Assembly: GCA_036501515.1 (NCBI GenBank)
Contig: DASYAD010000078.1
Location: 1 to 33,214, forward strand
DNA length: 33,214 nt
Reading direction: 5' to 3'
From: Trebonia sp036501515
GTDB taxonomy: Bacteria > Actinomycetota > Actinomycetes > Streptosporangiales > Streptosporangiaceae
Below the pieces are notes generated by a model. The model was not told the origin of the DNA. It worked only from the letters and a program-made list of their open reading frames with translations, and made no database searches. Positions 7,289-17,774 of this stretch are shown one piece after another (position 1 is the stretch's first letter; each line of letters opens with the position of its first letter). Position numbers and translations under genes: made by a program.

Positions 7289-7894
7289 ATGCCAGACCTC
7301 CGCGCCGACGCCCGGCGCAACCGGGACGAGCTCCTCGACGTCGCCCGGCAGGTCATCGCCGAAGAGGGCGTCGACGCGTCGCTGCGCGACATCGCCCGCC
7401 GGGCGGGTGTCGGCATCGGCACGCTCTACCGGCACTTCCCGACCAGGGAAGCGCTCCTCGCGGCCATCATCGGCGACGGCACCAGGCGAATGGCCGAGCA
7501 GGCGGCGGAGCTGTCCGCGCGCAGTGCGCCGGGCGAGGCGCTGAGCGAATGGCTCAGCAGCGTCGCCATGCGCATCGGTCCCTACAACGGTCTGGCCAAG
7601 TCCATGCTCGACGCGGTGACCGGCGACGCGGCGGGCGACGAGCCGCTGCGGGCCGCGTGCGAGGGGATGATGGACGCCGGGCGCGACTTGCTGGCCAAGG
7701 CACAGGCTGCGGGCGCCGTGCGTACGGACGTGACCTGGGACGACGTGTTCACCGCGATCGCCGCGATCAGCGGCATCGCCGGGCAGCCGGGCGCGCCGGG
7801 ACGGGCGGCGGCGGCCCGCGTCCTGTCGGTTTACCTCGACGGCCTGCTGACCGTGCCCGGCGGAGACGGCGGCCCCCCGCAGGCGGCCAGCTAG
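7289..7894 (+). CDS. TetR-family repressor of the adjacent exporter
   Basis: A 201-residue TetR/AcrR protein. The N-terminal DNA-binding domain is typical: helix 1 LLDVARQVIAEEGVDASLRDI, then the helix-turn-helix IARRAGVGIGTLYRHFPTRE (about 35-54). The rest is a helical ligand-binding and dimerisation domain resembling the C-terminal class with SMLDAVTG and EPLRAACEGMMDAG. GGAAAGG lies upstream of the ATG. Two matching palindromes lie in the intergenic region shared with the exporter gene, so autoregulation and control of efflux are the natural reading. The inducer is unknown. Confidence 0.9.
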   Translation: MPDLRADARRNRDELLDVARQVIAEEGVDASLRDIARRAGVGIGTLYRHFPTREALLAAIIGDGTRRMAEQAAELSARSAPGEALSEWLSSVAMRIGPYNGLAKSMLDAVTGDAAGDEPLRAACEGMMDAGRDLLAKAQAAGAVRTDVTWDDVFTAIAAISGIAGQPGAPGRAAAARVLSVYLDGLLTVPGGDGGPPQAAS

Positions 7895-7997
7895 GCACGT
7901 CGCCCGGCCCGTCACGGGGAACGCGGCTGGCCGGGAGTACCGCCCTCCGTTCTGAATAAAAAGAAGAATTATCCCGAACGGGAGCTGGCTGCTCCAC
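7895..7997. other. Convergent intergenic gap, possible terminator
   Basis: Between the 3' ends of tetR and the EAL/GGDEF gene, an AT-rich core (TGAATAAAAAGAAGAATTAT) is flanked by CCGTTC and GAACGG arms. The arms are short and the loop long, so a terminator is only possible. Confidence 0.3.
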
Positions 7998-10463
7998 TCA
8001 CCGCCTGCTCGCCCTCGTCCCGTTGGTGGCGACCGGGGTCGGGCCCGAGGGATTCCGCTCGGTCCGCGCCGCATCGCCGAAGATGCGCCAGCGCCCGCCG
8101 CCGGCCTGCTTGGCCTCGTACATCGCCAGGTCAGCCTGCATCAGCAGGACCGACAGGTCAGGGCAGGGCGGGCACTCGGCGATCCCGATGCTGACGGTGT
8201 ACGCCAGCGGCTTGCCGCCGCGGCCGGGGACGCGGCTGACCGGGCGGGTCAGCTGGTCGGCGAGCTGGATCGCGCGCAGGTTGGTGATACCGGGAACCAT
8301 GATGCTGAACTCGTCGCCGCCGTAGCGTCCCACGACGTCATCGGGCCGGACGTGCTCGCGGCAGGCCTCTGCCAGTTCGGCCAGCACCTGGTCGCCCGCG
8401 ATGTGCCCGTGCACGTCGTTGATCTGCTTGAAGTTGTCCACGTCGATCATCAGCGCGGCGAACGGCTGGTTGAGCCGCTGCGCGTGGGCGAAGGCGGCCT
8501 CGGCCATCTCCATGAAATGACGCCGGTTGAACAGGCCGGTGGTGCCGTCGATGGCGGCCAGGTCCCGGTACCTGGCCGCGAGCCTGGCGTGGTCGCGCAG
8601 CGCGATGTACTGGCGGGCGGTGACCAGCAGGGTCAGCAGCACGGCGCCGAGCAGGACGCCGCCTAGCGGGTTGAACCTGACGCTGCGCAGGCCGATGACC
8701 AGCATCAGCACGTAGCTGCTCAAGATCGCCACGTACGGCAGGAACGACGGGTGCGATGCGGAAGGCCAGGCCGGCGCCGTCGTGACGCCCCCGCCTGGCT
8801 TGGTGCGCAGCTGGCAGGCGCCGGCCAGGCACACGATGGTGACCGCCACCATCCACAGCGTGTCGACCGGGTCGCCGCCGAGGTAGTCCCCGTGGATGGT
8901 GATGTAGTCGTAGGTCAGGTCGGCCGCGATGTAGACCAGCATGCCGGCCGCGAAGATGCGCAGCGGCGTGACGCTCGCCCTCGGCACCCCGCGCCAGAGC
9001 ACGGTCAAGATCCCGAACAGTAGCAGCAGGTCACCGATCGGGTACGCGTAGGTGACCACGTCGACGAGCTCGAAGTGCTGACTGGCCGAAGCGATGGCGG
9101 GGCCGAGCGCGACGTACCAGATCAGCACCGCGCCGCCGATGAACACGGTGCCCATGTCGAGCACCAGCCGCAGCCGCTCAGGCCCCGATCTTCGCCGGCC
9201 GGGGAACGAGAGCAGGCCGCAGCAGGCGACCACGTAGAAGCTCAGGTAGGCCACGTCGGCCCAGGTCGGGTAGGCCCGCTCGTGCAGCACCGCCTCGTAG
9301 AACAGCTGCAGCACGTCGCCGATCAGGTAGAGGAATATCCCGACCGCCAGCAGGCGCCAGGCCCGGCAGGTCGCCTGGCCCAGGTCGGCGCGCCGCGACG
9401 CCCGCCAGGCGAGCAGCGCCGCGCACCCGTTCACGGGGACGAACGCGAGGTCGCCGATCAGCGCCTGGTGCTCGCGGCCGCCCCAGTGGAACATCTGCCA
9501 CAGCCCGTAGAGCACGAGCACCGTCACCGCGGCGGCCAGCGTTTCCGCGCCGGCCGGCGCCACCGCGCGGCGCATCTGCCGGGCGATGCCGCTGACGGCC
9601 GGGCGGGCCAGGGCGCCAGGTCCCGCCAGGCCAGCCGACGGTCCGGCTTGCGGGTAGCCGTCGTCGAACCGCGGCACCGCCCGGCCTGGCTCGCGCATCC
9701 ACTCGGTGAAGGTGGCGGCCGGCATGGGCCGCCCGAGGTAGAAGCCCTGGCCGATGTCGCAGCCGAGGGCGCGCAGCTCCGAGCCGACGGCGGCGGACTC
9801 GATCCCTTCGGCGACCACCTTGGCACCGAGCTGGTGAGCCAGGTCGATGGTGGTCCGCACGATCGTGCGGAAGCTGGCGCTGCTGATGATCGGCCGCACG
9901 ATGGAGCGGTCGAGCTTGAGCTCGTTGATCGGCCAGCCGCCCAGGCTTTCCAGCGAGGCGTACCCGGTGCCGAAGTCGTCAAGCGACACCTGCACGCCTG
10001 ACTCGGCCAGCTGCGCGAAGAACCGGGTGCTGGCGGCCGTGGTGCCGGTTTCCTCGCTGACCTCAAGTGCCAGCATCTGGCCGGGCACCTGCGCCTCGTG
10101 CAGCAGCTCGACGACGGCGGCGGGGAAGCCGGGGTCGATGACGCAGCTCGGGCCGATGTTGACCGACACCGGGACGACCCATCCGCCGGCGACCCAGGCG
10201 CGGTGCTGCGCCAGCGCCTGCTGGAGCATCACCAGGCTGAGCTCGCGCATCAGCCCGAGTTCCTCAGCCAGCGTGATGAACGCGGCGGGCTGCAGGATTC
10301 CCAGCTCGGGATGCTCCCAGCGGGCGAGCAGCTCGGCCCCCGCCAGCCGTCCGGTCGCCAGCTCGACCTCCGGCTGGTAATGGCCGATTACCTGCCCGTT
10401 ACGCAGGGCGCGGGGGAACTCGGCGTGCAGCCGCGCCGCCAGTTCGTCGGCTTCGAATGCCAT
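7998..10463 (-). CDS. EAL - ten-helix membrane - GGDEF cyclic-di-GMP protein
   Basis: Bifunctional cyclic-di-GMP protein of about 821 residues with an uncommon order. An EAL phosphodiesterase domain (about 15-255) comes first. It has AELLARW in place of EAL, SVNIGP, LEVSEE, LDDFGTGYASL, LKLDRS, AEGIES and QGFYLGRP, so the metal and catalytic residues look complete. About ten membrane helices follow (309-620), then a GGDEF cyclase domain (about 634-795) with intact YGGDEF (715-719) and an RPDD inhibitory site five residues before it. An even helix number puts both catalytic domains in the cytoplasm. The start is uncertain: the ATG at 10463 was chosen, while the frame stays open to a GTG at 10505. 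Synthesis and breakdown may be balanced by a membrane signal. Confidence 0.88.
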   Translation of the reverse strand: MAFEADELAARLHAEFPRALRNGQVIGHYQPEVELATGRLAGAELLARWEHPELGILQPAAFITLAEELGLMRELSLVMLQQALAQHRAWVAGGWVVPVSVNIGPSCVIDPGFPAAVVELLHEAQVPGQMLALEVSEETGTTAASTRFFAQLAESGVQVSLDDFGTGYASLESLGGWPINELKLDRSIVRPIISSASFRTIVRTTIDLAHQLGAKVVAEGIESAAVGSELRALGCDIGQGFYLGRPMPAATFTEWMREPGRAVPRFDDGYPQAGPSAGLAGPGALARPAVSGIARQMRRAVAPAGAETLAAAVTVLVLYGLWQMFHWGGREHQALIGDLAFVPVNGCAALLAWRASRRADLGQATCRAWRLLAVGIFLYLIGDVLQLFYEAVLHERAYPTWADVAYLSFYVVACCGLLSFPGRRRSGPERLRLVLDMGTVFIGGAVLIWYVALGPAIASASQHFELVDVVTYAYPIGDLLLLFGILTVLWRGVPRASVTPLRIFAAGMLVYIAADLTYDYITIHGDYLGGDPVDTLWMVAVTIVCLAGACQLRTKPGGGVTTAPAWPSASHPSFLPYVAILSSYVLMLVIGLRSVRFNPLGGVLLGAVLLTLLVTARQYIALRDHARLAARYRDLAAIDGTTGLFNRRHFMEMAEAAFAHAQRLNQPFAALMIDVDNFKQINDVHGHIAGDQVLAELAEACREHVRPDDVVGRYGGDEFSIMVPGITNLRAIQLADQLTRPVSRVPGRGGKPLAYTVSIGIAECPPCPDLSVLLMQADLAMYEAKQAGGGRWRIFGDAARTERNPSGPTPVATNGTRASRR

Positions 10464-10613
10464 TCCTCGCCATCGCCCCCTCCGAACCCGCCCCTGCCGT
10501 ACCACACAATGTAACCAGCGGGGGCGTGTTTCGTAAGATGCGGCGGGCCAGGGGCTTTACCGTGAACGAGAGGGCCAGGGTGAACGACGGGGGACTGCAG
10601 TGAACTTAAGTGA

Positions 10614-11885
10614 CTAGTGCACGGCTCCGAGCGTGACCGTCAGTAGGGCCGGGCTGCCGCTCGACACGGCGCCCGACTGGTTGACACCCCCGTCGGGGGT
10701 CACGTCATCGTAGGGGAAGGCGTAGCCGAGCCCGCCGGCCAGGCTGGCGTGCACGATCCGCGCGTAGTGGTTGGTGACCGGGTTGGCGTAGTAGCTGGCC
10801 GGGGTCTCCCCGTCCGGCTGGTCGGCGTCGGTCAGCAGCGTGCTGCGGTTGAACGCGGCCGCCAGCCGCGGGATGACGGCGAGCGCCGCGCCGTTCGCTC
10901 CGGCAGTGCTGAACGGCCCGGTCGAGCAGCTGAAGATGTCGGCGGTGGCCGGCGCCGCGAACGACCCGGCGCCAGGGAAGATCAGCTGCCCGCCGCTGAC
11001 CTGGCCGGTCAGGGCGCCGTAGGAGGCCTGGGTGTCGACCGTCAGCGGCTGCGACGCGTACTTCTGCCAGACCGCGCTGACGTAATCCTCGTAGTAGCCG
11101 GACAAGAAGCCCGGGTCGCCGACGAGGCCGTTCTGCGGGCTGAGCACGCGCAGGCTGGCGCCGTTGGCGGTGACGATCAAGTCGGTCCACGGGTGGCCGT
11201 CGGCCGACTGCTGGGCGGCGAGGCCCGCGCAGACGGTGTCGAGGCCGCCGGCCGCCAGGCCGCCGGCGGACTGCGTGCCGCCCGCCGTGTCGGTCAGCGC
11301 GAGCCCGACCGGGATGCAGGTGAAGTCGACCATCGAGATGTTGGCGAACAGCCCGGCCGCGTTGAAGGTGAACTCGGCGAAGTCCCACTGGATGCCGATG
11401 CTGGGATCGGACGGGTTGGTGACCGACGGCTCGACCAGGGCCGGACCCGGGTTGAGCAGGAAGGTCAGCGGCGTGCCGATGGAGAACCAGATCCGCGCGC
11501 CGGCCAGCTGCGGCACGGTGACCGTGACCGGCGCGCCGCCCGAGGGGCCGAGCGGGATGGCGCAGTCCACCGCGAGGGCGGCACCTGGCGCCGGGGGAGA
11601 AGCCGGGTAGTAAGGCGTCTGCCCGTCCGCTTGCAGCAGCGTCAGCGCGTTGCCGTCGCTGACCGACAGCCCGGTGACGAACGCGTAGACGGTGTCGGAG
11701 AGGGTGTTGTTCTGGATGCTGACCGACAGCGTGCCGGCCGTCTCCGCATTCGCGGCGAGGCGGGCGGCCGGTGTCCCGTCCGCGGTGCGGCGCAGCTCGG
11801 GGACGGCGACGCCGAGCAGCGGAAGGGCGGCCGCGACGGCCGATCCGGCGAGCATGGTCCTGCGCGAGATCCTCATGGCGGTCAC
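10614..11885 (-). CDS. Secreted GH64 beta-1,3-glucanase, Tat substrate
   Basis: Probable exported laminaripentaose-producing type beta-1,3-glucanase (glycoside hydrolase family 64) of 423 residues. A twin-arginine signal ISRRTML begins at residue 6, followed by a hydrophobic stretch (AGSAVAAALPLLGVAV). The mature part has the GH64/thaumatin-like pattern: SIQNNTLSDTVYAFVTG, RIWFSIGTPLTFLLNPG, then IQWDFAEFTFN and SMVDFTCIPVGL. Glu171 and Asp187 are 16 residues apart, as are the catalytic pair known for this family. The GTG start at 11885 has GGAG eight bases upstream; the ATG three codons later has none at a good distance. The enzyme would attack fungal or plant beta-1,3-glucan outside the cell. 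The C-terminal half matches GH64 less clearly by eye. Confidence 0.85.
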   Translation of the reverse strand: MTAMRISRRTMLAGSAVAAALPLLGVAVPELRRTADGTPAARLAANAETAGTLSVSIQNNTLSDTVYAFVTGLSVSDGNALTLLQADGQTPYYPASPPAPGAALAVDCAIPLGPSGGAPVTVTVPQLAGARIWFSIGTPLTFLLNPGPALVEPSVTNPSDPSIGIQWDFAEFTFNAAGLFANISMVDFTCIPVGLALTDTAGGTQSAGGLAAGGLDTVCAGLAAQQSADGHPWTDLIVTANGASLRVLSPQNGLVGDPGFLSGYYEDYVSAVWQKYASQPLTVDTQASYGALTGQVSGGQLIFPGAGSFAAPATADIFSCSTGPFSTAGANGAALAVIPRLAAAFNRSTLLTDADQPDGETPASYYANPVTNHYARIVHASLAGGLGYAFPYDDVTPDGGVNQSGAVSSGSPALLTVTLGAVH

Positions 11886-11916
11886 CGTAATGACTCCGTG
11901 ACCTGCGGCGGGGCCG

Positions 11917-11933
11917 TTTAAGGTGCGCTTAAG
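11917..11933. promoter_or_regulatory. 11-bp spaced direct repeat upstream of the glucanase
   Basis: On the minus strand CTTAAG (11933-11928) and CTTAAA (11922-11917) repeat with exactly 11-bp spacing, one helical turn, about 35 bases before the glucanase start. OmpR/PhoB-type activators bind such tandem half-sites. The match is short, so this is tentative. Confidence 0.3.
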
Positions 11934-11959
11934 CCGGCCAGCAGCGGTAGATAAGGCGC

Positions 11960-12113
11960 GTGTCGATCTTCCGCACCCGCGATGATCTGCCGGACGGTGC
12001 CGTGCCGTCCTTCGGCCAGCCGCAGGAGGCACCGCTCTACCTGGTCTGCGCGCACGGCAGGCGCGACGGCCCGGTCGGGCAGGGACGGCGGGCCGGTGCC
12101 AGTCTGGGCTGTG
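11960..12113 (+). pseudogene. Possible fragment of a sucrase/ferredoxin-like gene
   Basis: A GTG-started frame reads FRTRDDLPDGAVPSFGQ and then PLYLVCAHGRRDGPVGQGRR. The segment LYLVCAHGRRD resembles the conserved LVCTHGRRDxCC core of sucrase/ferredoxin-like (thioredoxin-fold) proteins, but the cysteine pair that should follow is absent, as is everything after it. Beyond about 12110 the frame is only an antisense shadow of the next gene. A remnant is more likely than a small gene. Confidence 0.35.
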
Positions 12114-12872
12114 CTAGTCGAAGCTGGGGCAGGGCAGGCGGCGGCGGACCAGGCGGGCGGCTTTGCGCACCGCGCGGTCGTCGCGCCTGGCAGGGCGGCT
12201 GTAGGCCAGCGCGCTGATCACGTAGCCGGCCGATTCGCCGACGCAGGTCTCCCAGCTTCCCGCTGGTGCGGCGGACTCGTGGCCCGTGCGCGGCTGCACC
12301 ACACCAGCCTGAATCGCGGTGAGCTGCGCCGCGTCGGCGCGGGCGGCTTCAGCCGCGGCCCGGGCGGTACCCGCCGCCGCCAGTGCGAGGCGCCGGGTAC
12401 GGTCGGATTCCCGCCATTCGGCCAGCGCGCCGAGCGCCTGGCTAGTGCCGAAGGAGGCGGGCCTGCTGCGCGGCGCCGAGCGGAACAGCTGCCGGGCCCG
12501 GGCGCTTTCCTCCGCTGCCGCCACGCCGGCCAGCGCCGCCGCGTCGAGTGCGGCGCGCTCGGCTGCCAGCAGGTCGTCGAGGCTGGCGGACCCGGCCCGT
12601 ACCCAGGTCTCGGCCGTGCCCGCGGCTTGCTGCACGCGCGGGTTCAGGTGCCTGCTGCCGCGCTCGGCCCGCCTGGTCAGCTCGGCCAGGCAGGAGACGA
12701 CGGCCCGCCGTTCGGCGGCCGTCGCGGCTAGCCGGGCCGACAGCCACAGCATGAACTCGGGCGACGTGCACGCGTTCCAGCAGGACTGCAGGTCGGCGAA
12801 AGGCTGGGCCAGGTCGACGAGCTGACCTGGTGCTGACAGCCCGGTCAGCCGGACCTGCAGTTCCGTGCCCAT
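12114..12872 (-). CDS. Alanine-rich helical protein, iron-box controlled, function unknown
   Basis: A 252-residue soluble, all-helical protein without signal peptide. The N-terminal part has QSCWNACTSPEFMLWLSARL (about 29-48) and TAETWVRAGSASLDDLLAAE, then long Ala/Arg/Glu-rich helices. The pattern CWxAC followed by (F/W)MLWLxARL and AExWxRG resembles, at low similarity, helical repeat proteins annotated as putative immunity proteins (Imm5-like). That is a guess and no toxin gene is present. There is no Shine-Dalgarno. A TAATAA-like -10 and a near-consensus iron-repressor site lie directly upstream of the ATG, suggesting a short-leader or leaderless message that is made when iron is scarce. 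It is separated from the signalling operon behind it. Confidence 0.65.
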   Translation of the reverse strand: MGTELQVRLTGLSAPGQLVDLAQPFADLQSCWNACTSPEFMLWLSARLAATAAERRAVVSCLAELTRRAERGSRHLNPRVQQAAGTAETWVRAGSASLDDLLAAERAALDAAALAGVAAAEESARARQLFRSAPRSRPASFGTSQALGALAEWRESDRTRRLALAAAGTARAAAEAARADAAQLTAIQAGVVQPRTGHESAAPAGSWETCVGESAGYVISALAYSRPARRDDRAVRKAARLVRRRLPCPSFD

Positions 12873-12884
12873 GAAACGGATTAT

Positions 12885-12903
12885 TAAGGTAAGGCTTTCC
12901 TAA
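12885..12903 (-). promoter_or_regulatory. IdeR/DmdR-type iron box
   Basis: The 19-mer TAAGGTAAGGCTTTCCTAA matches the actinobacterial iron-repressor consensus TWAGGTWAGSCTWACCTWA at 18 of 19 positions on either strand. It ends 12 bases before the ATG of the helical protein gene and overlaps its likely core promoter, the classical position for Fe(II)-dependent repression by a DtxR-family protein. No other promoter faces it closely; the signalling operon ends at 12934. Confidence 0.8.
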
Positions 12904-12933
12904 GTCAAGGCCGGGTTGCCTCTGGTTCCTCGT

Positions 12934-13360
12934 TCAGCCCGGCAGCTGGACCAGGGTCAGGAAGAAGTCGTCGATCTGCCTGATCGCCGCGGTGAAGGCC
13001 TCGAAGTCGACCGGCTTGCTCACATAGGCGTTGGCGTGCAGCTTGTAGCTGCGCAGGATGTCCTCCTCGGCCTGCGACGTGGTTAGCATGACCACCGGGA
13101 CCGCGAGCAGCGCGGGGTCCTGCTTCAGCTCGGCCAGCACCTCAAGCCCTGACACCTTCGGCAGGTTGACGTCGAGCAGGATCAGCCCCGGCCGCGGCGC
13201 GTCGGCGTAGGCGCCGGTCCTGCGCAGGAACTGCAGGGCCTGCTCGCCGTCGGTCACCACGTGCAGGGTGTTGCGGATCTTGTAGAACTCGAAGGCCTCC
13301 CTGGTCATCAGGACATCGCCTTCGTCGTCTTCGACCAGCAGCACGTCGATCGGCTGCATT

Positions 13361-13377
<17 letters not shown>
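12934..13377 (-). CDS. Single-domain response regulator, Rcp1-like
   Basis: A 147-residue stand-alone receiver domain of the type that partners phytochrome-like histidine kinases (Rcp1/CheY-like). The acidic pair is in LLVEDDEGD, the phosphoacceptor is Asp69 in LILLDVNLPKVSG, and the conserved Thr and Lys are in VVMLTTS and YVSKPVDF. There is no output domain, so it acts by protein contact or phosphotransfer. AAGGGG precedes the ATG. The start overlaps the end of the kinase gene by 17 nt, so it is the last gene of the operon and translationally coupled. Confidence 0.92.
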
Positions 13378-15036
<1,659 letters not shown>

Positions 15037-15040
<4 letters not shown>

Positions 15041-16209
15041 GCGTAGCCGAGGCCGAGGATGGCGATGTCGTCGTTCAGGTCGCCGCTGTTGAGGTCGCGT
15101 ACCTGGTCGATCAGCTGGCCGAGCAGGGTCTCGTCGCTGATCTTGCCCGGGTCGAACGGGGGAGCGCCGAGCGCATCGTGGAGCAAAGCCATCAGCCCTT
15201 TGGAGCCGAGGCGGTAAGGACCCCGGTTGATCCGGCCTTCGATGAGGCCGTCGGTGTACATCAGCAGCGACCAGCGGTCACCCAGTACTATCTCGAAGCC
15301 GGGCCAGCTGCCGGTGTCGTTGAGCCCGACCGGCGGGCACGCGGGAGCGGCCAGCTCCGTGACCTTGCCCGCCGTGACCAGCAGCGGCACGGGGTGCCCG
15401 GCCAGCCGCATGATCGCGCTGCGCCGCCCGGGCGCTATCGACATCATGCAGACGGTGGCGAACATGGCGTCTTCCTGCTGCTCGTGCCTGAGCATGTCCT
15501 GGATGCCCGACAGCACGTCGGCCGGCTCATGGCCGGCCAGCACCAGGGTCCGCCAGGCGACCCGGAGGCAGACACCGAGCGCCGCCTCGGCCGGCCCGTG
15601 CCCGCAGACGTCGCCGATCAGCGCGTGCACCCAGCCGTCGGGTGCCTGGACCAGGTCGTAGAAGTCGCCGCCGAGCAGCCGCTGCACGCCGCCCGCCCGG
15701 TACCGGGCGGCGACGCTCAGTCGCGGGTCGTCGAAAACCGGCGAGGGCAGCAGGCCACGCTCGAGCCGGTCGTTCTCCGAAGCGCTGAGCCGCGCGGCCT
15801 GCAGCTGCCGCTGGGTCTCGTCCCAGCGGCGGCGCTCCATCGCGTACGTGATCACCCGGTGCAGCATGTGCCCCGACACATCGCCCTTGACCAGGTAATC
15901 CTGCGCTCCGGCGCGTACCGCCTCCTCGCCCAGGTACTCGTCAGACACGCCGGTGAGCACCACCACGGCGACGTCGGGCGCCTGCTTGAGCAGCCAGCGC
16001 ACGCCGTCGATGCCCTGGGAATCGGGCAGGCCGAGGTCGAGCAGCACGCATTCGGCGTCGGCGAGAAACTTCCTGGCGTCCGCCAGCACCCGCGCCCGCT
16101 GCAGGGCGACCCCGGGGCCTGCTTCGCTCAGCAGTTCCTGGACTAGAAAGGCGTCGCCGTCGTCGTCCTCGATGAGCAGGACCCGTACCTGCTCCGCACT
16201 ATCCGACAT
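15037..16209 (-). CDS. Receiver-PP2C phosphatase (RsbU/SpoIIE-type response regulator)
   Basis: Response regulator of about 390 residues whose output is a serine phosphatase. Receiver domain: LLIEDDDGDAF, phosphoacceptor Asp58 in VLLDLGLPDSQG, VVLTGVSD and YLVKGDV. After a linker (MERRRWDETQRQLQAARLSA) comes the SpoIIE PP2C domain (about 150-388) with LLGGDFYDLV and LIGDVCGHGPAEAA, which supply the metal-binding aspartates, then AGHPVPLLV, LMYTDGLIEGR and DDIAILGLG. Such proteins dephosphorylate an anti-anti-sigma factor and release a stress sigma factor. No anti-sigma or STAS partner is in the window. The ATG at 16209 was chosen because the receiver begins at once; no strong Shine-Dalgarno is seen, and upstream in-frame starts cannot be excluded. 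It is the first gene of the operon. Confidence 0.9.
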
Positions 16210-16338
16210 CCGCACCCATTCGAGGAGGGGACCCGCCCGGGTACCCCGTTGCCTTTCCGCACCGTTGAGCAGCATACTGCCCGGGGGTGACGATTCCACG
16301 TTCGAATAAGAAGACCACGGGTGCACGCTGGGAAGTTG

Positions 16339-17301
16339 CTAACGGCCGGGGCGCGGGTGACTGGCAGGTGCGGGTGTGCGGCGGGTCTGCGTCGGGTCGA
16401 TGAACACGTGCGCCTGCACCGGGAGCTTCTCCGCCAGCGCCCGGTCCACCTCGTCGGCCAGGTCTTCCGCCTCGTCGGCGCGCAGGTCGTCGTTGAGCGC
16501 GACCCGGGCGCCGACGATGATGCTGTCCGGGCCCATGTGCATGGTCTGCAACTCGAGCAGTGAGTCCACCCCTGGCATCGACTCGATCTCGTCCCGGATC
16601 ACCTGCTCCACTTCCGGCGACGCCGCCCGCCCGATCAGCAGGTCCTTGCTGTCCATGCCGAGCTTGACCGCGACCACGAACAGCAGCAGGCCGATCGCGA
16701 TCGACCCGATGCCGTTCCATATCTGCGAGCCCGTGAGCTGGCTGAGCCCGACGCCGAGGCCGGCGAACACCAGGCCGACCATGGCGGTGCTGTCCTCGAA
16801 CAGTGCGACCTTGACGGTCATGTCCGGGCTGCTCTTAACGTGGTCGAGCACTTCCTGGTGGCCGCTGCGGGCTTCGCCGCGCACCTGCAGGAAGGCCCGC
16901 ACGAACGAGGTGCCCTCGGCCGCGAACGAGACCGCAAGCGCCACGTAAGCGGCGACCGGACTCTCGCTGCGGGTGCTCGACAGGCTCATCACGCCCTCGA
17001 AGATCGAGAACCCGCCGCCGGCCACGAAGATGCCGAATGCGGCCAGCAGCGACCAGAAGTACCGTTCCTGCCCGTGGCCGAACGGGTGCGCCCGGTCGGC
17101 CGGCCGGTCGGCCTGGCGCAGCGAGGTGAGCAGGAAGAGCTGGTCAAGGGTGTCAGCGGCCGAGTGGGCGGCCTCGGCCAGCATGGCGCTGGATCCGCTG
17201 ATGATCCCAGCGGCCAGCTTCACCAGGCCGACCAGGATGTTGGCGCCCCCGGCGACGAGGACGGTCCGCCTGGTCTCCTGGTGCTGATTGCGGCTCGTCA
17301 C
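16339..17301 (-). CDS. CDF-family divalent metal exporter
   Basis: Cation diffusion facilitator of about 320 residues, a proton-coupled exporter of Zn(II) or another divalent metal. Six helices are evident, with the intramembrane metal motif in LAEAAHSAADTLDQ (His46, Asp50 from this start) and the second site in VALFEDSTAMVG. HPFGHGQERYFW matches the short loop motif common in CDF proteins. The cytoplasmic C-terminal domain (MHMGPDSIIVGARVAL ... VQAHVFIDP) is the usual dimerisation fold. The E-D rather than H-D second site resembles the ZnT9-like branch, so the metal is uncertain. The start is ambiguous: GTG at 17301 with GGGGAAG upstream, or TTG at 17334. It lies downstream of rpmE2 in the same direction. 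Confidence 0.88.
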   Translation of the reverse strand: MTSRNQHQETRRTVLVAGGANILVGLVKLAAGIISGSSAMLAEAAHSAADTLDQLFLLTSLRQADRPADRAHPFGHGQERYFWSLLAAFGIFVAGGGFSIFEGVMSLSSTRSESPVAAYVALAVSFAAEGTSFVRAFLQVRGEARSGHQEVLDHVKSSPDMTVKVALFEDSTAMVGLVFAGLGVGLSQLTGSQIWNGIGSIAIGLLLFVVAVKLGMDSKDLLIGRAASPEVEQVIRDEIESMPGVDSLLELQTMHMGPDSIIVGARVALNDDLRADEAEDLADEVDRALAEKLPVQAHVFIDPTQTRRTPAPASHPRPGR

Positions 17302-17361
17302 CGGGGCGGAACTTCCCCAGGTGAGCCGGGTCAAACCGCCGTCGGCCGGCTGCCTTGAGTG

Positions 17362-17643
17362 CTAGCTCTTGCGCTTGGCCGCGTTGCCCCCGCTGCCCGG
17401 GTTGTCGCCGTACCGGCGGCGGAACTGCTCCACCCGGCCGGCGGTGTCGACCACGCGCGACTTGCCGGTGTAGAACGGGTGGCTCGCCGACGAGATCTCC
17501 ACGTCGATGACGGGGTAAGTGTTGCCGTCTTCCCATTCGATCGTCCGGTCACTCGTCTGCGTCGACTTCGTGAGGAACGCGAAGTCCGCTGAACGGTCCC
17601 GGTAGACGACGGGATGGTAGTCGGGGTGAATGCCTGGCCTCAT
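17362..17643 (-). CDS. rpmE2: Ribosomal protein bL31, type B (zinc-independent)
   Basis: A 93-residue large-subunit protein. MRPGIHPDYHPVVYRDRSAD is the conserved L31 start, and the protein lacks the CxxC pairs of the zinc-binding form, with SASHPFYTGKSRVVDTAGRVEQFRRRYG typical of type B. The C-terminus is a basic extension. In many bacteria this paralogue replaces the zinc form under zinc limitation under Zur control, but I see no Zur box in the 130 bases upstream. GGGAGG lies before the ATG. The following gene is a metal exporter. Confidence 0.95.
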   Translation of the reverse strand: MRPGIHPDYHPVVYRDRSADFAFLTKSTQTSDRTIEWEDGNTYPVIDVEISSASHPFYTGKSRVVDTAGRVEQFRRRYGDNPGSGGNAAKRKS

Positions 17644-17774
17644 AACCGGCCTCCCTAATCGACGAGTACCGCCTTCAACGTGCGCACGGCCGCAGATGTT
17701 CCAGCGGGGGTGGCACTGTCAGCCGCTCCCGTTCGGCTGAATGGGGGGTTGCGTAACGGGACTTACTTGCGGGT

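Noticed and set aside
5369..8074. Single 901-residue protein spanning the exporter and upstream DNA
   Set aside because: The N-terminal 294 residues are antisense to tetR; the exporter start at 7192 has a strong ribosome-binding site.
12114..12872. Toxin-immunity pair
   Set aside because: Only weak resemblance to Imm5-like proteins and no toxin or secretion gene adjacent.
17644..17774. Zur box before rpmE2
   Set aside because: No site resembling TGAAAATNATTTTCA was found in the gap, so zinc control of this copy is not supported by the sequence.
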